From positions 124,001 to 188,000 of the forward strand of contig JBNKDG010000005.1 of the NCBI GenBank assembly GCA_050288165.1: a stretch of DNA of 64,000 nt, in the 5' to 3' direction. How positions within the stretch are numbered: the first letter of the stretch is position 1; the number at the start of each line of letters is the position of its first letter. The DNA is from JAPHTQ01 sp050288165 (GTDB lineage: Bacteria; Pseudomonadota; Gammaproteobacteria; Thiohalomonadales; Thiohalomonadaceae). Of the stretch, positions 40,778 to 49,736 are shown one piece after another. Position numbers and translations under genes: made by a program. The notes beneath the pieces are model-generated. The model was not told where the DNA came from, ran no database searches, and worked only from the letters and a program-made list of their open reading frames with translations.

Positions 40778-42350
40778 ATTTCAATCTTTCCTTGACCAGT
40801 TGAGCAAGGGCTTCTCCACTCGTCGGTAACGGTCCTGATGTATCAACACTGATCAGGTATTGCCTCTCATCGTCGGCCAACGGTTCCCACTGCACTAGCT
40901 GATTTTCCAGCACAGAAAGATCGGCATCGGATGCGCCTTTTTTCCGCCTGACGATCCGCTCACGCAACACTTCATTGGGTGCTGTAAACTCCAGCACCAG
41001 ATACGGTATCTTTTCTTTCTGCGCCAGATGATAAAACCGTTCGCGCTGCTCCCGCTTCAAACAGGTGGCATCGACGATCACCGGATAGCCGGCATCCACT
41101 ATTTGCGTTGCCAGTTCCACCAACCTGTCGTAGGTCTGTTCGCTGGCGCTACTGCTGTAGATACCTTTGCCCGGCTCCGCCTTGCCGCTTTCATTGGCAC
41201 TTAAACCAAACAGCCGTTTACGTTCCACATCGGAGCGGACGCGGATCGCACCCAACCACTCCAGCAGCATGCCGCTGTGTCGACTTTTACCCGACGCCGA
41301 AACGCCTCTGGCGATCAGAAGATACGGTTGGCTATGGCTGGTATAACTTTCCGCAAACTCGAGATAGGCAGAAAATTCCTGCAACGCCTCACTACGTTCC
41401 GCTACGGCAATACCCGACTGATTACTACGGATCGCCGCCACCTTGGCGCGCACCATGGCGCGGTAGAAGCGGTAAAAATCGAGCAGCGGTAATCCGGCAT
41501 AGTCGCCGCTGATCTCCAGATAGCCATTGAGAAAGCGTCGCGCCAGTCTCGCCTCACCGCGCTCCTCCAGATCCATCACCAGAAAGGCGATGTCACTGAT
41601 GACATCGATCCAGCGTAGCGATGGATTGAATTCGATACAGTCGAAGGCGATCGCCTTATCGTCCACCCAGGCGAGATTACGCAGATGCAGATCGCCGTGG
41701 CACTCACGAATAAAACCTTGCTGCTTGCGTTGATTCAGAAATGGCATGAGTTGCTGGTAGCGTTCTCTGCTCCACGCCTCCAGTCTCTCCAATTCATCTA
41801 TCCACTTTTCGTCCGTTAACTGCTCACGGATCTGGGTAAAATTCTCCTCGACCGGATGCCACACCTGTTCCGGCCTGCCAAAGTCACTCTGCGGATCGGC
41901 CACGGTAGCCGTGGCATGAAACTGTGCCGCCATCCGCGCAAAGGCGTCGATCTTCACATCATCCAATTCACCCCGCTGCAGCACCCGATCCAGTTGCGCC
42001 TGCTGCGGGAAGCGACGCATCTTCACCGCGTATTCGATGACGCCGTTTTCAGCATTAAGCCGTGGCTGTTCCGGTGAGCCACCGATGACGACCACCTCAA
42101 GATAGATATCCGCTGCCAGGCGGCGATTGAGACGCAGCTCCTCTTCACAGCAGCTACGCCTTTTTTCCAGGGTGGAGAAGTCGAGGAAACCAAGATTGAT
42201 CGGTTTTTTGATTTTGTAGACGAACTCGCCCGCAAGGATCACCCACGAGATATGGGTTTCGATCAATTCACGCTGCTCGGCGGGATGATCGAAGCAGGGC
42301 TGTGTCAGCAATGCGTGGATCAGCGTAGGCAGGTTTTCGCCGGTTTCCAT
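40770..42350 (-). CDS. Bifunctional aminoglycoside phosphotransferase-like/AAA ATPase
   Basis: A 526-residue two-domain protein. The N-terminal half is an APH-fold phosphotransferase: KIKKPINLGFLDFS near the start, CHGDLHLRNLAW and FDCIEFNPSLRWIDVISDIA as catalytic loop and metal motif. The C-terminal third is a P-loop kinase-like domain with Walker A ARGVSASGKS and VIVDATCLKREQRERF. Such fused proteins are widespread and their substrate is unknown. The ATG at 42350 is preferred to an upstream TTG. A 19-base gap separates it from the DUF6164 gene. Confidence 0.88.
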   Translation of the reverse strand: METGENLPTLIHALLTQPCFDHPAEQRELIETHISWVILAGEFVYKIKKPINLGFLDFSTLEKRRSCCEEELRLNRRLAADIYLEVVVIGGSPEQPRLNAENGVIEYAVKMRRFPQQAQLDRVLQRGELDDVKIDAFARMAAQFHATATVADPQSDFGRPEQVWHPVEENFTQIREQLTDEKWIDELERLEAWSRERYQQLMPFLNQRKQQGFIRECHGDLHLRNLAWVDDKAIAFDCIEFNPSLRWIDVISDIAFLVMDLEERGEARLARRFLNGYLEISGDYAGLPLLDFYRFYRAMVRAKVAAIRSNQSGIAVAERSEALQEFSAYLEFAESYTSHSQPYLLIARGVSASGKSRHSGMLLEWLGAIRVRSDVERKRLFGLSANESGKAEPGKGIYSSSASEQTYDRLVELATQIVDAGYPVIVDATCLKREQRERFYHLAQKEKIPYLVLEFTAPNEVLRERIVRRKKGASDADLSVLENQLVQWEPLADDERQYLISVDTSGPLPTSGEALAQLVKERLKFS

Positions 42351-42369
42351 CAACTACCTGCCTTTGACA

Positions 42370-42738
42370 CTATTGCGAGAGCAGATGAATGAGTGGCCAT
42401 GCTGAAATATATAGCACGGCGGCGATCGCCAACAGGTAGAGCAGCATCTGTAGTGGTCGTGACCGCAATCGATCCAGCCAGCCCTCCAGCCGCCCCTCCG
42501 CCTTCAACCGGTCGTACTCTTCGCGCGCATGTTGATAGCGCTGCTGTTGATAGGCGTCGATCAACTCATTGGCCCGTTGCCACTGATCTTCATCGCGCAG
42601 CCATATCGCTGCCAGGGAGATCCCCCAACGCCCCGCCGGTGTTTCGTAGTAGTCGATGGTGTGCTCGTCGAGCAGGTCGCGGATATCCTGCGCCTCGTCT
42701 TCCGGTACACCATTCAGCTTGAATAACAGCTTTGCCAC
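42370..42738 (-). CDS. DUF6164-like membrane-anchored protein
   Basis: A 122-residue protein with a soluble N-terminal half (MAKLLFKLNGVPEDEAQDIR, with GRWGISLAAIWLRDEDQW) and a single C-terminal helix (PLQMLLYLLAIAAVLYISAW). Matches the DUF6164 pattern. Function unknown. It shares one base with the thioesterase start upstream and is in operon with the APH-ATPase gene. Confidence 0.8.
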   Translation of the reverse strand: MAKLLFKLNGVPEDEAQDIRDLLDEHTIDYYETPAGRWGISLAAIWLRDEDQWQRANELIDAYQQQRYQHAREEYDRLKAEGRLEGWLDRLRSRPLQMLLYLLAIAAVLYISAWPLIHLLSQ

Positions 42739-43139
42739 TACTCCCCCAAAATGTTATCCAGTTCTGCGGGCAACTCCGGGCGGCCACGCTGGTTAAGTGC
42801 GGTGCCGATGATCTTGGCGTTCATGATCAACTTCTTGTCCGGCAGACGATAGATGTCCTGATAGAAGGCGAATTTGAGTTTCGATTCGCGTTTCAGGTTA
42901 AGGCCGATCACAAAGGTATCACCGGAGGAGAGGGGAAACTTGTAATCAAGTTCAGCTCGCACCACCACCAGGTTGACTCCCTGTTTCGCCAATGCGGCGA
43001 AGTCGATGCCGAGCTCCTTGAGAAAGACATGCCGCGCGTGTTCCAGATAGTTCTGGTAGACGCCGTTGTTAACGATGCCCTGAATGTCGCACTCGTAATC
43101 GCGCACGTGCATCTCCAGGGTAAAGCTGTAATTATCCAT
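42738..43139 (-). CDS. Acyl-CoA thioesterase (4HBT, YbgC-like)
   Basis: A 133-residue hot-dog fold thioesterase. The active-site motif VRDYECDIQGIVNNGVYQNY contains the catalytic Asp (D-x-x-G-I/V-V) and the following N/Y-E-H-A helix. A core strand reads YKFPLSSGDTFVIGLNLKRE. Hydrolyses acyl-CoA thioesters, possibly with the Tol-Pal or phospholipid pathways in other species. It leads an operon with DUF6164 and the APH-ATPase gene. Confidence 0.92.
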   Translation of the reverse strand: MDNYSFTLEMHVRDYECDIQGIVNNGVYQNYLEHARHVFLKELGIDFAALAKQGVNLVVVRAELDYKFPLSSGDTFVIGLNLKRESKLKFAFYQDIYRLPDKKLIMNAKIIGTALNQRGRPELPAELDNILGE

Positions 43140-43199
43140 TTATATTCTCCATCAGAGTTTTATTTTGTACTTTTCCAACATTAATCATCTAAAGCAGTT

Positions 43200-43294
43200 C
43201 ACCACAGAGGCACAGAGAACACAGAGTGACAGGTTGTTTAATTGCCCGTCTCTTTTACCCTGATTGACTCTGTGGCCTCCGTGTCTCTGTGGTG
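43200..43294. repeat. Inverted repeat with CACAGAG motifs
   Basis: Left arm 43200-43229 and right arm 43265-43294 are imperfect inverted copies rich in CACAGAG/CTCTGTG, around a 35-base loop. This type of CACAGAG repeat is frequent in intergenic regions of many bacteria. It sits between the thioesterase and LysR genes and contains no gene. Confidence 0.6.
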
Positions 43295-43359
43295 CATTTT
43301 TTCTTCTCTCTCATGCGCGAAGTGTCATATCGCGGCCAGCGGCCGCTCCTGCGAAACGT

Positions 43360-44262
43360 TTATCCGTCTTTTTCCCACGGCGGCTCACTACCCAGCCGCT
43401 CCGCCAGAAAGTCGATCAACAGGCGCACCCGTTGCGGCAGGTGTCGCCGTGACGGATAGAGCGCATAGGCAGCGCTCTCTTCCGTGGCGTAATCTGGCAA
43501 CAGCGTACGCAGTCGCCCGTCGGCCAGTTCACGGTAACAGATAAACAGTGGCATGACCGCGAGCCCCATGCCATCCAGCGCCGCCTGCAACAGGATATCG
43601 CCATTATTGGCGCGCATGCGGATCTCGGGACGCGCCACATGCTCTTTTCCCGCCGCATCGGTGAAGGTCCATTGCCGCTGCTCGGCGAGATTGGCATAAC
43701 TCAGGCCGATATGTTCGCTCAACTGCTCCGGGGTTTGGGGTTCGCCATAGCGCTTCAGGTAGGCCGGGCTGGCGCAGAGCACCACGCGAATCGGTGCCAG
43801 ACGCCGCGCCACCAGGCTGGAGTCGTCCAACTGGCCGATACGGATGGTCAGGTCCATCCCTTCGCGCAGGATATCGATATAGCGATCTTCCAGATCCAGG
43901 TCGAAACGCACACCCGGATGGCGCTGCAGGAACTCCCCCAGTATCGGCCACAGCGGCAGCGAGAGCGGCAGCGCCATTCGCACCAGCCCCTGTACCTGCT
44001 GCTGCTCATTGATCAGGCTGTTCTCCACCTCCGCCACCTCATCGAGGATGCGCACACAGCGTTCATAGAACTGCCGCCCCTCCTCGGTCAGGGCGATACG
44101 CCGGGTAGTACGACGCAGCAACTCGACGCCGAGACGGTTCTCCAGCTCCTGCAGGCGGCGGCTGACCGCTGACTTGGCCACCGCCATCTTCTCCGCGGCG
44201 GCACTGATCCCGCCGCTGTCCACGACCCGAACGAAGGTCTGCATCTCATCGAAACGATCCAT
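43360..44262 (-). CDS. LysR family transcriptional regulator
   Basis: A 300-residue regulator. From MDRFDEMQTFVRVVDSGGIS the winged helix includes AAEKMAVAKSAVSRRLQELE. The effector domain (about residues 90-295) is the two-lobed periplasmic-binding fold, with LAPIRVVLCASPAYL and DGMGLAVMPLFICYREL. It resembles the DsdC/AaeR-like group that often acts on an adjacent divergent gene, here pirin. The ATG at 44262 is chosen; an upstream ATG at 44274 is possible. Confidence 0.93.
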   Translation of the reverse strand: MDRFDEMQTFVRVVDSGGISAAAEKMAVAKSAVSRRLQELENRLGVELLRRTTRRIALTEEGRQFYERCVRILDEVAEVENSLINEQQQVQGLVRMALPLSLPLWPILGEFLQRHPGVRFDLDLEDRYIDILREGMDLTIRIGQLDDSSLVARRLAPIRVVLCASPAYLKRYGEPQTPEQLSEHIGLSYANLAEQRQWTFTDAAGKEHVARPEIRMRANNGDILLQAALDGMGLAVMPLFICYRELADGRLRTLLPDYATEESAAYALYPSRRHLPQRVRLLIDFLAERLGSEPPWEKDG

Positions 44263-44366
44263 GATTGTTCTCATATTCAGAACAGCATGTTTCCAATTAT
44301 CGTCTTTATTCTTTTAATCGCAACACCATACTATGCAGACAGCGGAAATAACCGAGGAAAATATTC

Positions 44367-45230
44367 ATGAATTCAACCAACCGCCAGAACCGCCACGTTG
44401 CCCGAATCGTCCACGGACGTGAGACCTCGGACGGTGCCGGGGTGAGGCTGCGGCGCATCATCGGCAGCCCGGATCTGGATATGCTCGACCCGTTCCTGCT
44501 GCTCGACGCCTTCCGTTCCGATGACCCGGACGACTATATCGCCGGTTTCCCGCCCCATCCCCACCGCGGCTTCGAGACGGTCACCTACCTGCTGGCCGGT
44601 TGCATGCAGCACCGCGACAGCACCGGTCGTGAAGGTCTGTTGCGTGCCGGCGGCGTGCAGTGGATGACCGCCGGACGCGGCATCGAACATTCTGAGATGC
44701 CACAGCAGGAGAACGGTCTGCTGTTCGGCTTCCAGCTCTGGGTCAACCTGCCTGCGGAGCAGAAGATGGCGCAACCGCGCTACCAGGAGTATGAGCCGGA
44801 TCAGGTTCCGCTGGAGCAGCGCGACGACGGCACCGAGGTACGGGTCATCGCCGGTAGCACCTCCCAGGGAACCGCCGGACCGGTGCATCAGATCGCGGCG
44901 CAGCCGATCTACTTCGACGTCACCCTGCCTGCGGCCACGACCTTTGAAGAGGCGGTTCCGTCAGGACACAACGCCTTCGTCTACGTGATCGAAGGCGAGT
45001 TAACCATCGGTGCCGACAAGGTCGCCGCTGGCACCCTGGCAGTGCTGGCCGACGGCGACCAGCTCGCGGTGACGGCATCGACCACGAGCCGCTTCCTGCT
45101 CATCGCCGGCAAGCCGTTCAATGAACCGGTCGCCCGCTCCGGCCCTTTCGTCATGAATACGACGGATGAGCTTCACCAGGCCTACACCGACTACCGCAGC
45201 GGCAATTTTGGTCGGGTCGCACGGGGTTAA
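44367..45230 (+). CDS. Pirin family protein
   Basis: A 287-residue bicupin. N-terminal cupin motifs: FPPHPHRGFETVTYLLAG (metal histidines) and GVQWMTAGRGIEHSEMP; the C-terminal cupin has AFVYVIEGELTIGADKV. Pirins act as quercetinase-like dioxygenases or redox-sensing regulators and are often under LysR control, as here. It is probably in an operon with cytochrome b561 and YceI genes. Confidence 0.95.
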   Translation: MNSTNRQNRHVARIVHGRETSDGAGVRLRRIIGSPDLDMLDPFLLLDAFRSDDPDDYIAGFPPHPHRGFETVTYLLAGCMQHRDSTGREGLLRAGGVQWMTAGRGIEHSEMPQQENGLLFGFQLWVNLPAEQKMAQPRYQEYEPDQVPLEQRDDGTEVRVIAGSTSQGTAGPVHQIAAQPIYFDVTLPAATTFEEAVPSGHNAFVYVIEGELTIGADKVAAGTLAVLADGDQLAVTASTTSRFLLIAGKPFNEPVARSGPFVMNTTDELHQAYTDYRSGNFGRVARG

Positions 45231-45234
45231 CGCG

Positions 45235-45780
45235 ATGCGCTGGCGCAACACCGACAACCAATGGGGAGCCACGACCATCACCCTGCACTGGCTCACCGCG
45301 CTGGTGGTGTTCGGCATGTTTGGCCTCGGCCTCTACATGACCGACCTCACCCTCTATCACCCCTGGTATCACAAGGCGCCACATCTGCACCGCAGTATCG
45401 GTGTGCTGCTGTTTATCGCGACACTGGCGCGTCTCGGCTGGCGTCTTTGGAATCCGCCTCCATCGCCGCTTGCCAACCATCTTTGGTGGGAGAAATTGCT
45501 GGCGAAACTGGTTCACGGCCTGCTCTACCTGCTGCTGTTCGCGGTAATGATCAGCGGTTATCTGATCACCACCGCCGACGGCAGGGGCGTCGAGGTTTTC
45601 AACTGGTTTACCGTGCCCGCCCTGATCAGTGACCGGGAATCGCAGGAAGAGATCGCCGGTAACGCCCATCTGTTTCTGGCATGGACGCTCATCACCTTCG
45701 CCCTGCTTCACGCCGGTGCGGCACTCAAGCACCACTTTATCGACCGGGACAGCACCCTGCGGCGCATGCTCGGACTGTAA
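45235..45780 (+). CDS. Cytochrome b561 (CybB-like)
   Basis: A 181-residue four-helix inner-membrane dihaem cytochrome. Haem-ligating histidines are in ITLHWLTALVVFG, HLHRSIGVLLFIA, LVHGLLYLLLFAVMISGY and NAHLFLAWTLITFALLHAG. CybB transfers electrons, for example to superoxide, in E. coli. It begins four bases after the pirin stop codon and precedes a YceI protein, a known pairing. Confidence 0.95.
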   Translation: MRWRNTDNQWGATTITLHWLTALVVFGMFGLGLYMTDLTLYHPWYHKAPHLHRSIGVLLFIATLARLGWRLWNPPPSPLANHLWWEKLLAKLVHGLLYLLLFAVMISGYLITTADGRGVEVFNWFTVPALISDRESQEEIAGNAHLFLAWTLITFALLHAGAALKHHFIDRDSTLRRMLGL

Positions 45781-45806
45781 CCAACCAAACGAAAAGGAGT
45801 CACACC

Positions 45807-46382
45807 ATGAAAAAGACACTCATTGGACTGCTGTTGCTGGGCTTTGCCGCCGCACCGCTCGCGGTACAGGCGGAGGATTATGTCATCGACACCAAGAACG
45901 CCCACGCCTTCATCCAGTTCCGTATTCAGCATCTGGGCTATAGCTGGCTATACGGACGCTTCAACGATTTCCAGGGCAAGTTCAGTTATGACGAAAAACA
46001 CCCGGACAAGGCAAAGGTCAGCGTTGCCCTCAAAACCGCCAGCATCGACACCAACTACGCAGAGCGTGACAAACACCTGCGCAGCGAGGATTTCTTCGAT
46101 GTGAAGAAATATCCCGAATCGACCTTCGTCAGTACCTCGTATGAGCCGACCGGTAATGGTAAGGGCATTCTCAAAGGCAACCTGACTCTGCACGGTGTGA
46201 CCAAACCAATCACCGTTAACGTTCAGCAGATTGGTGCCGGTCCCGATCCCTGGGGTGGCTTCCGCCGTGGTTTCTACGGCACCACCACCATCACCCTGGC
46301 CGACTTCGGCATGACCTATAACCTGGGTCCTGCCTCGACCACTGCGGAATTGCTGCTATCACTGGAAGGGGTGCGTCAGTAA
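45807..46382 (+). CDS. YceI-like periplasmic lipocalin
   Basis: A 191-residue YceI-family protein. The signal peptide (LLLLGFAAAPLAVQA) is cleaved before EDYVIDTKNAHAFIQFRIQHLGYS. The barrel includes GRFNDFQGKFSYDE, DVKKYPESTFVST and LTLHGVTKPITVNVQ. YceI proteins bind isoprenoid lipids. AAAGGAG precedes the ATG, and a terminator follows at 46446. Confidence 0.94.
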   Translation: MKKTLIGLLLLGFAAAPLAVQAEDYVIDTKNAHAFIQFRIQHLGYSWLYGRFNDFQGKFSYDEKHPDKAKVSVALKTASIDTNYAERDKHLRSEDFFDVKKYPESTFVSTSYEPTGNGKGILKGNLTLHGVTKPITVNVQQIGAGPDPWGGFRRGFYGTTTITLADFGMTYNLGPASTTAELLLSLEGVRQ

Positions 46383-46445
46383 GTCTTGCGCAAAGAAAAG
46401 GCCGCCCTCGGGACACTGCTGTCCCACAATTTAGGGATCATATGG

Positions 46446-46473
46446 CGAGCCTCAGATGAGGCTCGTTTTCTTT
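46446..46473 (+). terminator. Terminator of the pirin-b561-yceI operon
   Basis: An 8-9 pair stem (CGAGCCTC against GAGGCTCG, 46446-46465) followed by TTTTCTTT. It lies 63 bases after the yceI stop. Confidence 0.75.
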
Positions 46474-46797
46474 CGTATCAGAAGCTGGAGGTTTCAGCAC
46501 TTCCTCAAGCGCTTTACGCTCGAAAAGATTCAGGCGAAGGACCCTCAACATCCGCAGCACCGTCCATCCTGCGCGGGCGGCATACCTGGCATAACTCACC
46601 AGCAAATAGACAATAGGGCGATCCAGAGTTGTGGCATCATCGCATTGCGGGAAGTCCCCAGAAAGGCCTGAATATTAAGACTCTACTTGACGGCCTTGAA
46701 AAACAGTTCCACCTGCCAGCGGTCTTTTAAATCTCCGCGATGGACTTCGCCGCCAGTTCAAAATGGTTGGTTAGAAACGCATAGATCCTGCCACCAC
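46470..46797 (-). pseudogene. Decayed IS4-family transposase
   Basis: On the minus strand, conceptual translation gives fragments GGRIYAFLTNHFELAA, KDRWQVELFFKAVK, LNIQAFLGTSRNAMMPQLWI and LVSYARYAARAGWTVLRMLR, all typical of the C-terminal half of IS4-type transposases. Stops interrupt the frame after EI and after FKAVK, and a frameshift follows WIALLS. Only this C-terminal remnant is present. The remnant marks an old insertion at the left border of the second accessory block. The rest of 46798-46923 has no gene. Confidence 0.8.
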
Positions 46798-46923
46798 CTA
46801 CAACTTGTCACATTTGTTAAATTTATAGCACATACAACTTCGTGGATAAAATTCGTTCACTGTTAGAACGTTTGGTAACATGACTGCGGATAGCACAGTT
46901 GCTACTCTGGACAGCCACTAAGG

Positions 46924-47250
46924 ATGAAAAGCGCAGTTGAGGATGCGATGGCACGATATAGGAAAGGTGACAAATATCTCTCTGAAGAAGAATACCGTAA
47001 AGAACAAGAGAGCTCCTGGATGGGTTTCCTTTTTCTTGTTGGGGCGGGTTTAATCGGATATTACGTTAGCACTTTGGTTTCTGATTTAAACTGGCCGAAG
47101 TGGTTAAGATTCACATCCGTAATTATTGCGGGGCTAATCGGTGGTGGACTGCTAAGCGTACTTCACAAGCAAGTATCATTACTCCTCAGCATCGCAATAT
47201 TTCTAAGTGTTGTCTTTCTGATCGGCTCGCTGATTTGGGTTAGCATCTAG
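46924..47250 (+). CDS. Small membrane protein, unknown
   Basis: A 108-residue protein with a charged N-terminal part (EDAMARYRKGDKYLSEEEYR) and three hydrophobic helices (WMGFLFLVGAGLIGYYV, SVIIAGLIGGGLLSVL, LLLSIAIFLSVVFLIGSLIW). No family recognised. It lies between the transposon remnant and the TerB cassette and may belong to the latter. The AAGG before the ATG is very close. Confidence 0.5.
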   Translation: MKSAVEDAMARYRKGDKYLSEEEYRKEQESSWMGFLFLVGAGLIGYYVSTLVSDLNWPKWLRFTSVIIAGLIGGGLLSVLHKQVSLLLSIAIFLSVVFLIGSLIWVSI

Positions 47251-47441
47251 CGCCACGGCGAATAGTTTCATGACGTATAAAAATGAGCATGATTCACTTC
47301 CGCTAGTCTGCACTTGTAATTTGAACCAACTAACATTGGGAGCAAAACATAACGTTGTGTAGCGTTTATAGTGCGCCTCTGCTTCTTAGAACTATAGATA
47401 ATTAAGCAAATGATAGATTAAAATTCTTTGGGGGTACTGCG

Positions 47442-49736
47442 ATGAAGTGGCTGTCTATTCTATTCACGATTGTGGTGATCTATATATTTTTTAAGGCACT
47501 CTCTATCTTTCTCAACTGGATCATTGACGGTATTAAATCCATTTTTTCCTCCTCAGAACCACAGTCTCGCCACTACACACCGCGTACCACCTTAGCACCA
47601 CAATCTCAGCGCTATATCGATCGTACCCCTCAGAAGCCCAAAGGAAGCCCTGGTCGCTGGTACGGCCCAGGACAAGAAGTGACCATCGGTACATACGTAA
47701 TCCCCGACGGCATGATCTACGTCGGTGGTCACTTTGCCCGCTCTGTCGACGGAAGCACGATGAGCAGTTGCCTCATAAACCCAAGCCTTAAAGTTCAACC
47801 CAGCTCTCCCGATCTTCCGCGTGACGAGATGGGATATTGGCCGCATTACAGTGAAATCACCCCTACAGCGCGTGGTGCATACCTGAGTTGGCTAGCAGGT
47901 GGACGCAGCGATCCCAATGCCTATATTGGATTGGTCTTTCTCTTTTTCTACGGTATCGAACGCCGCCTATTTGCGGGCCTGGATGATGACAAACCCGATG
48001 AAAATGAGCGTAAAGCATTAACCGATGAAGTACGCCGTCTTCTTACGATCTATGGTAATAACCATTCCTTTTCGCGCTACGCCAACCAACTCCTGAATGC
48101 AGCATGGTTGGTCTTTAACCGCGGAGAACGACTACCTGATGATATTGACGTCTCTCAATCACATAATGAAATGGTTGTTCAGTATTTGGTGGCAGGTCAT
48201 AGCGCTGAAGGCAAACCCATTCCTCCCAATCTGGCCCTCGCATGGCTGCACCAACACCCTGAGCGCCAATTGCGCACTCCCGCGCGCCGCTGCCCAGAAC
48301 AGTTCTCACAGCTATTCAAGCATCTATATACCGAAAAGTATGGCGATGGCCTTGTGGTAAAACCTAACAAACGTAAGTTGGAACTCGTTTACACTTTTGC
48401 GGGTTCTACCTATGGCGGCGCTCGAATGAGTTTTTCCAGCGATGAGTTGCCAGATCCATTCCTGCTAACCGGGCCGCTTAGAAAACTGCAAGCGATCGCC
48501 GACGAGGCAACAGAACAACTAGCCCCATACAGCCGCTATCTCGGGAGAAAAGGCTGCGACCCAACCTCTATGGATGCCAAAGCGCTATTGCCTGAGTTAC
48601 TGATAAAACAGGACTCAGGGATCGCCGCAGTACAGCAAAAGCTTAATGACTTTATGGGCAACGTAGCACGCCACGGCATGCTTCCTGCCAAAGAGTTTTA
48701 CCGTCTGCTAGGGCGGACTGCTCCAGCAAAGGTTTCCAAGAAAGATGCCAGTGCCATAGCTGAGTTAGTTGAGAAGCTCGGTTATGGTATCGCGCCTGAT
48801 ATGCGTTATCACAATTCAAAGCTCGACCCACAGGGCTCTGTTGTTATATTCCACAAAGGACATGGCATTGATTTCCGTCCATCGGCTGAGTTTGACATGA
48901 TGGGTGCAATTTTGCGGCTTGGGGCATTGGTATCGCAGATCGATGATGTCAGGCCACAAGAAGAGAGTTTGTTGCACTCGGTCATACAGGATGATCGAGA
49001 GTTGACCGGTATTGAGAAGGATTCTTTGAGTGCTTTACTTCATTGGATGCTACACACACCGCAAAGTACCACCGGTATCAAACAGAAGTTCGCTGCACTA
49101 AGTCAGGATGAGCGCCAGACTATAAGTCATATCCTGATCGCTGTTGCCCATGCCGATGGCTATATCGATCCGAACGAAATTAAACAGCTTGAGAAACTCT
49201 ATACAACATTGGGACTAGATAGGGAGCAAGTCACTAGCGATCTGCATACCTATACCGCTCACTACTCAACAAGCGGGGAAAATGGCCCTGTGACTGTGGC
49301 CACCAGGACGCCCGAACCCACCCACACCATCCCACAACCACCGCCTAAGCGCGAAGGCTTCCAGATCAACGAGGAGCTGCTTAAACTTCGTGAACAGGAG
49401 ACTCACCAGGTCAAGGGTGTACTAGCTGAGATTTTTGCAGAGGCGGAAGAGGATGAACCAGTAACCGAGACGGTGAGCGGGGTCGAGACCACAGAAAATA
49501 CCGCCTTGTCACAGCTTGATGATGCCCATCGCTCCTTGTTTGAAAAACTTATCACCCAGGAAACCTGGACAAGAGAAGCACTACACAATCTGTGTGAACC
49601 ACTCAAGCTCTTCGTTAATGGTGCTATGGAAACCATTAACGAATGGGCCTACGAGCAGGCCAATGCACCCCTGATTGAAGACGGTGAGCCGATCTTTGTC
49701 GATATCGAGCTTGCAAAGGAGATTGTTGAAGCATGA
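47442..49736 (+). CDS. TerB-domain protein (TerB-N/TerB-C)
   Basis: A 764-residue protein. An N-terminal membrane helix (WLSILFTIVVIYIFFKALSI) precedes a Ser/Pro-rich linker and a TerB-N region (about 80-300) with GRWYGPGQEVTIGTYVIPDG. A TerB-like helical domain (about 540-620) has ADGYIDPNEIKQLEKLYTTL. A TerB-C region (about 690-764) ends the protein. TerB proteins bind metal ions and are linked to tellurite and phage stress systems. Four bases overlap with the ATPase gene next, so they are coupled. GGGGGT precedes the ATG. Confidence 0.85.
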   Translation: MKWLSILFTIVVIYIFFKALSIFLNWIIDGIKSIFSSSEPQSRHYTPRTTLAPQSQRYIDRTPQKPKGSPGRWYGPGQEVTIGTYVIPDGMIYVGGHFARSVDGSTMSSCLINPSLKVQPSSPDLPRDEMGYWPHYSEITPTARGAYLSWLAGGRSDPNAYIGLVFLFFYGIERRLFAGLDDDKPDENERKALTDEVRRLLTIYGNNHSFSRYANQLLNAAWLVFNRGERLPDDIDVSQSHNEMVVQYLVAGHSAEGKPIPPNLALAWLHQHPERQLRTPARRCPEQFSQLFKHLYTEKYGDGLVVKPNKRKLELVYTFAGSTYGGARMSFSSDELPDPFLLTGPLRKLQAIADEATEQLAPYSRYLGRKGCDPTSMDAKALLPELLIKQDSGIAAVQQKLNDFMGNVARHGMLPAKEFYRLLGRTAPAKVSKKDASAIAELVEKLGYGIAPDMRYHNSKLDPQGSVVIFHKGHGIDFRPSAEFDMMGAILRLGALVSQIDDVRPQEESLLHSVIQDDRELTGIEKDSLSALLHWMLHTPQSTTGIKQKFAALSQDERQTISHILIAVAHADGYIDPNEIKQLEKLYTTLGLDREQVTSDLHTYTAHYSTSGENGPVTVATRTPEPTHTIPQPPPKREGFQINEELLKLREQETHQVKGVLAEIFAEAEEDEPVTETVSGVETTENTALSQLDDAHRSLFEKLITQETWTREALHNLCEPLKLFVNGAMETINEWAYEQANAPLIEDGEPIFVDIELAKEIVEA

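Noticed and set aside
46386..46616. Short plus-strand frame after yceI
   Set aside because: Lies over the terminator and antisense to the IS4 remnant.
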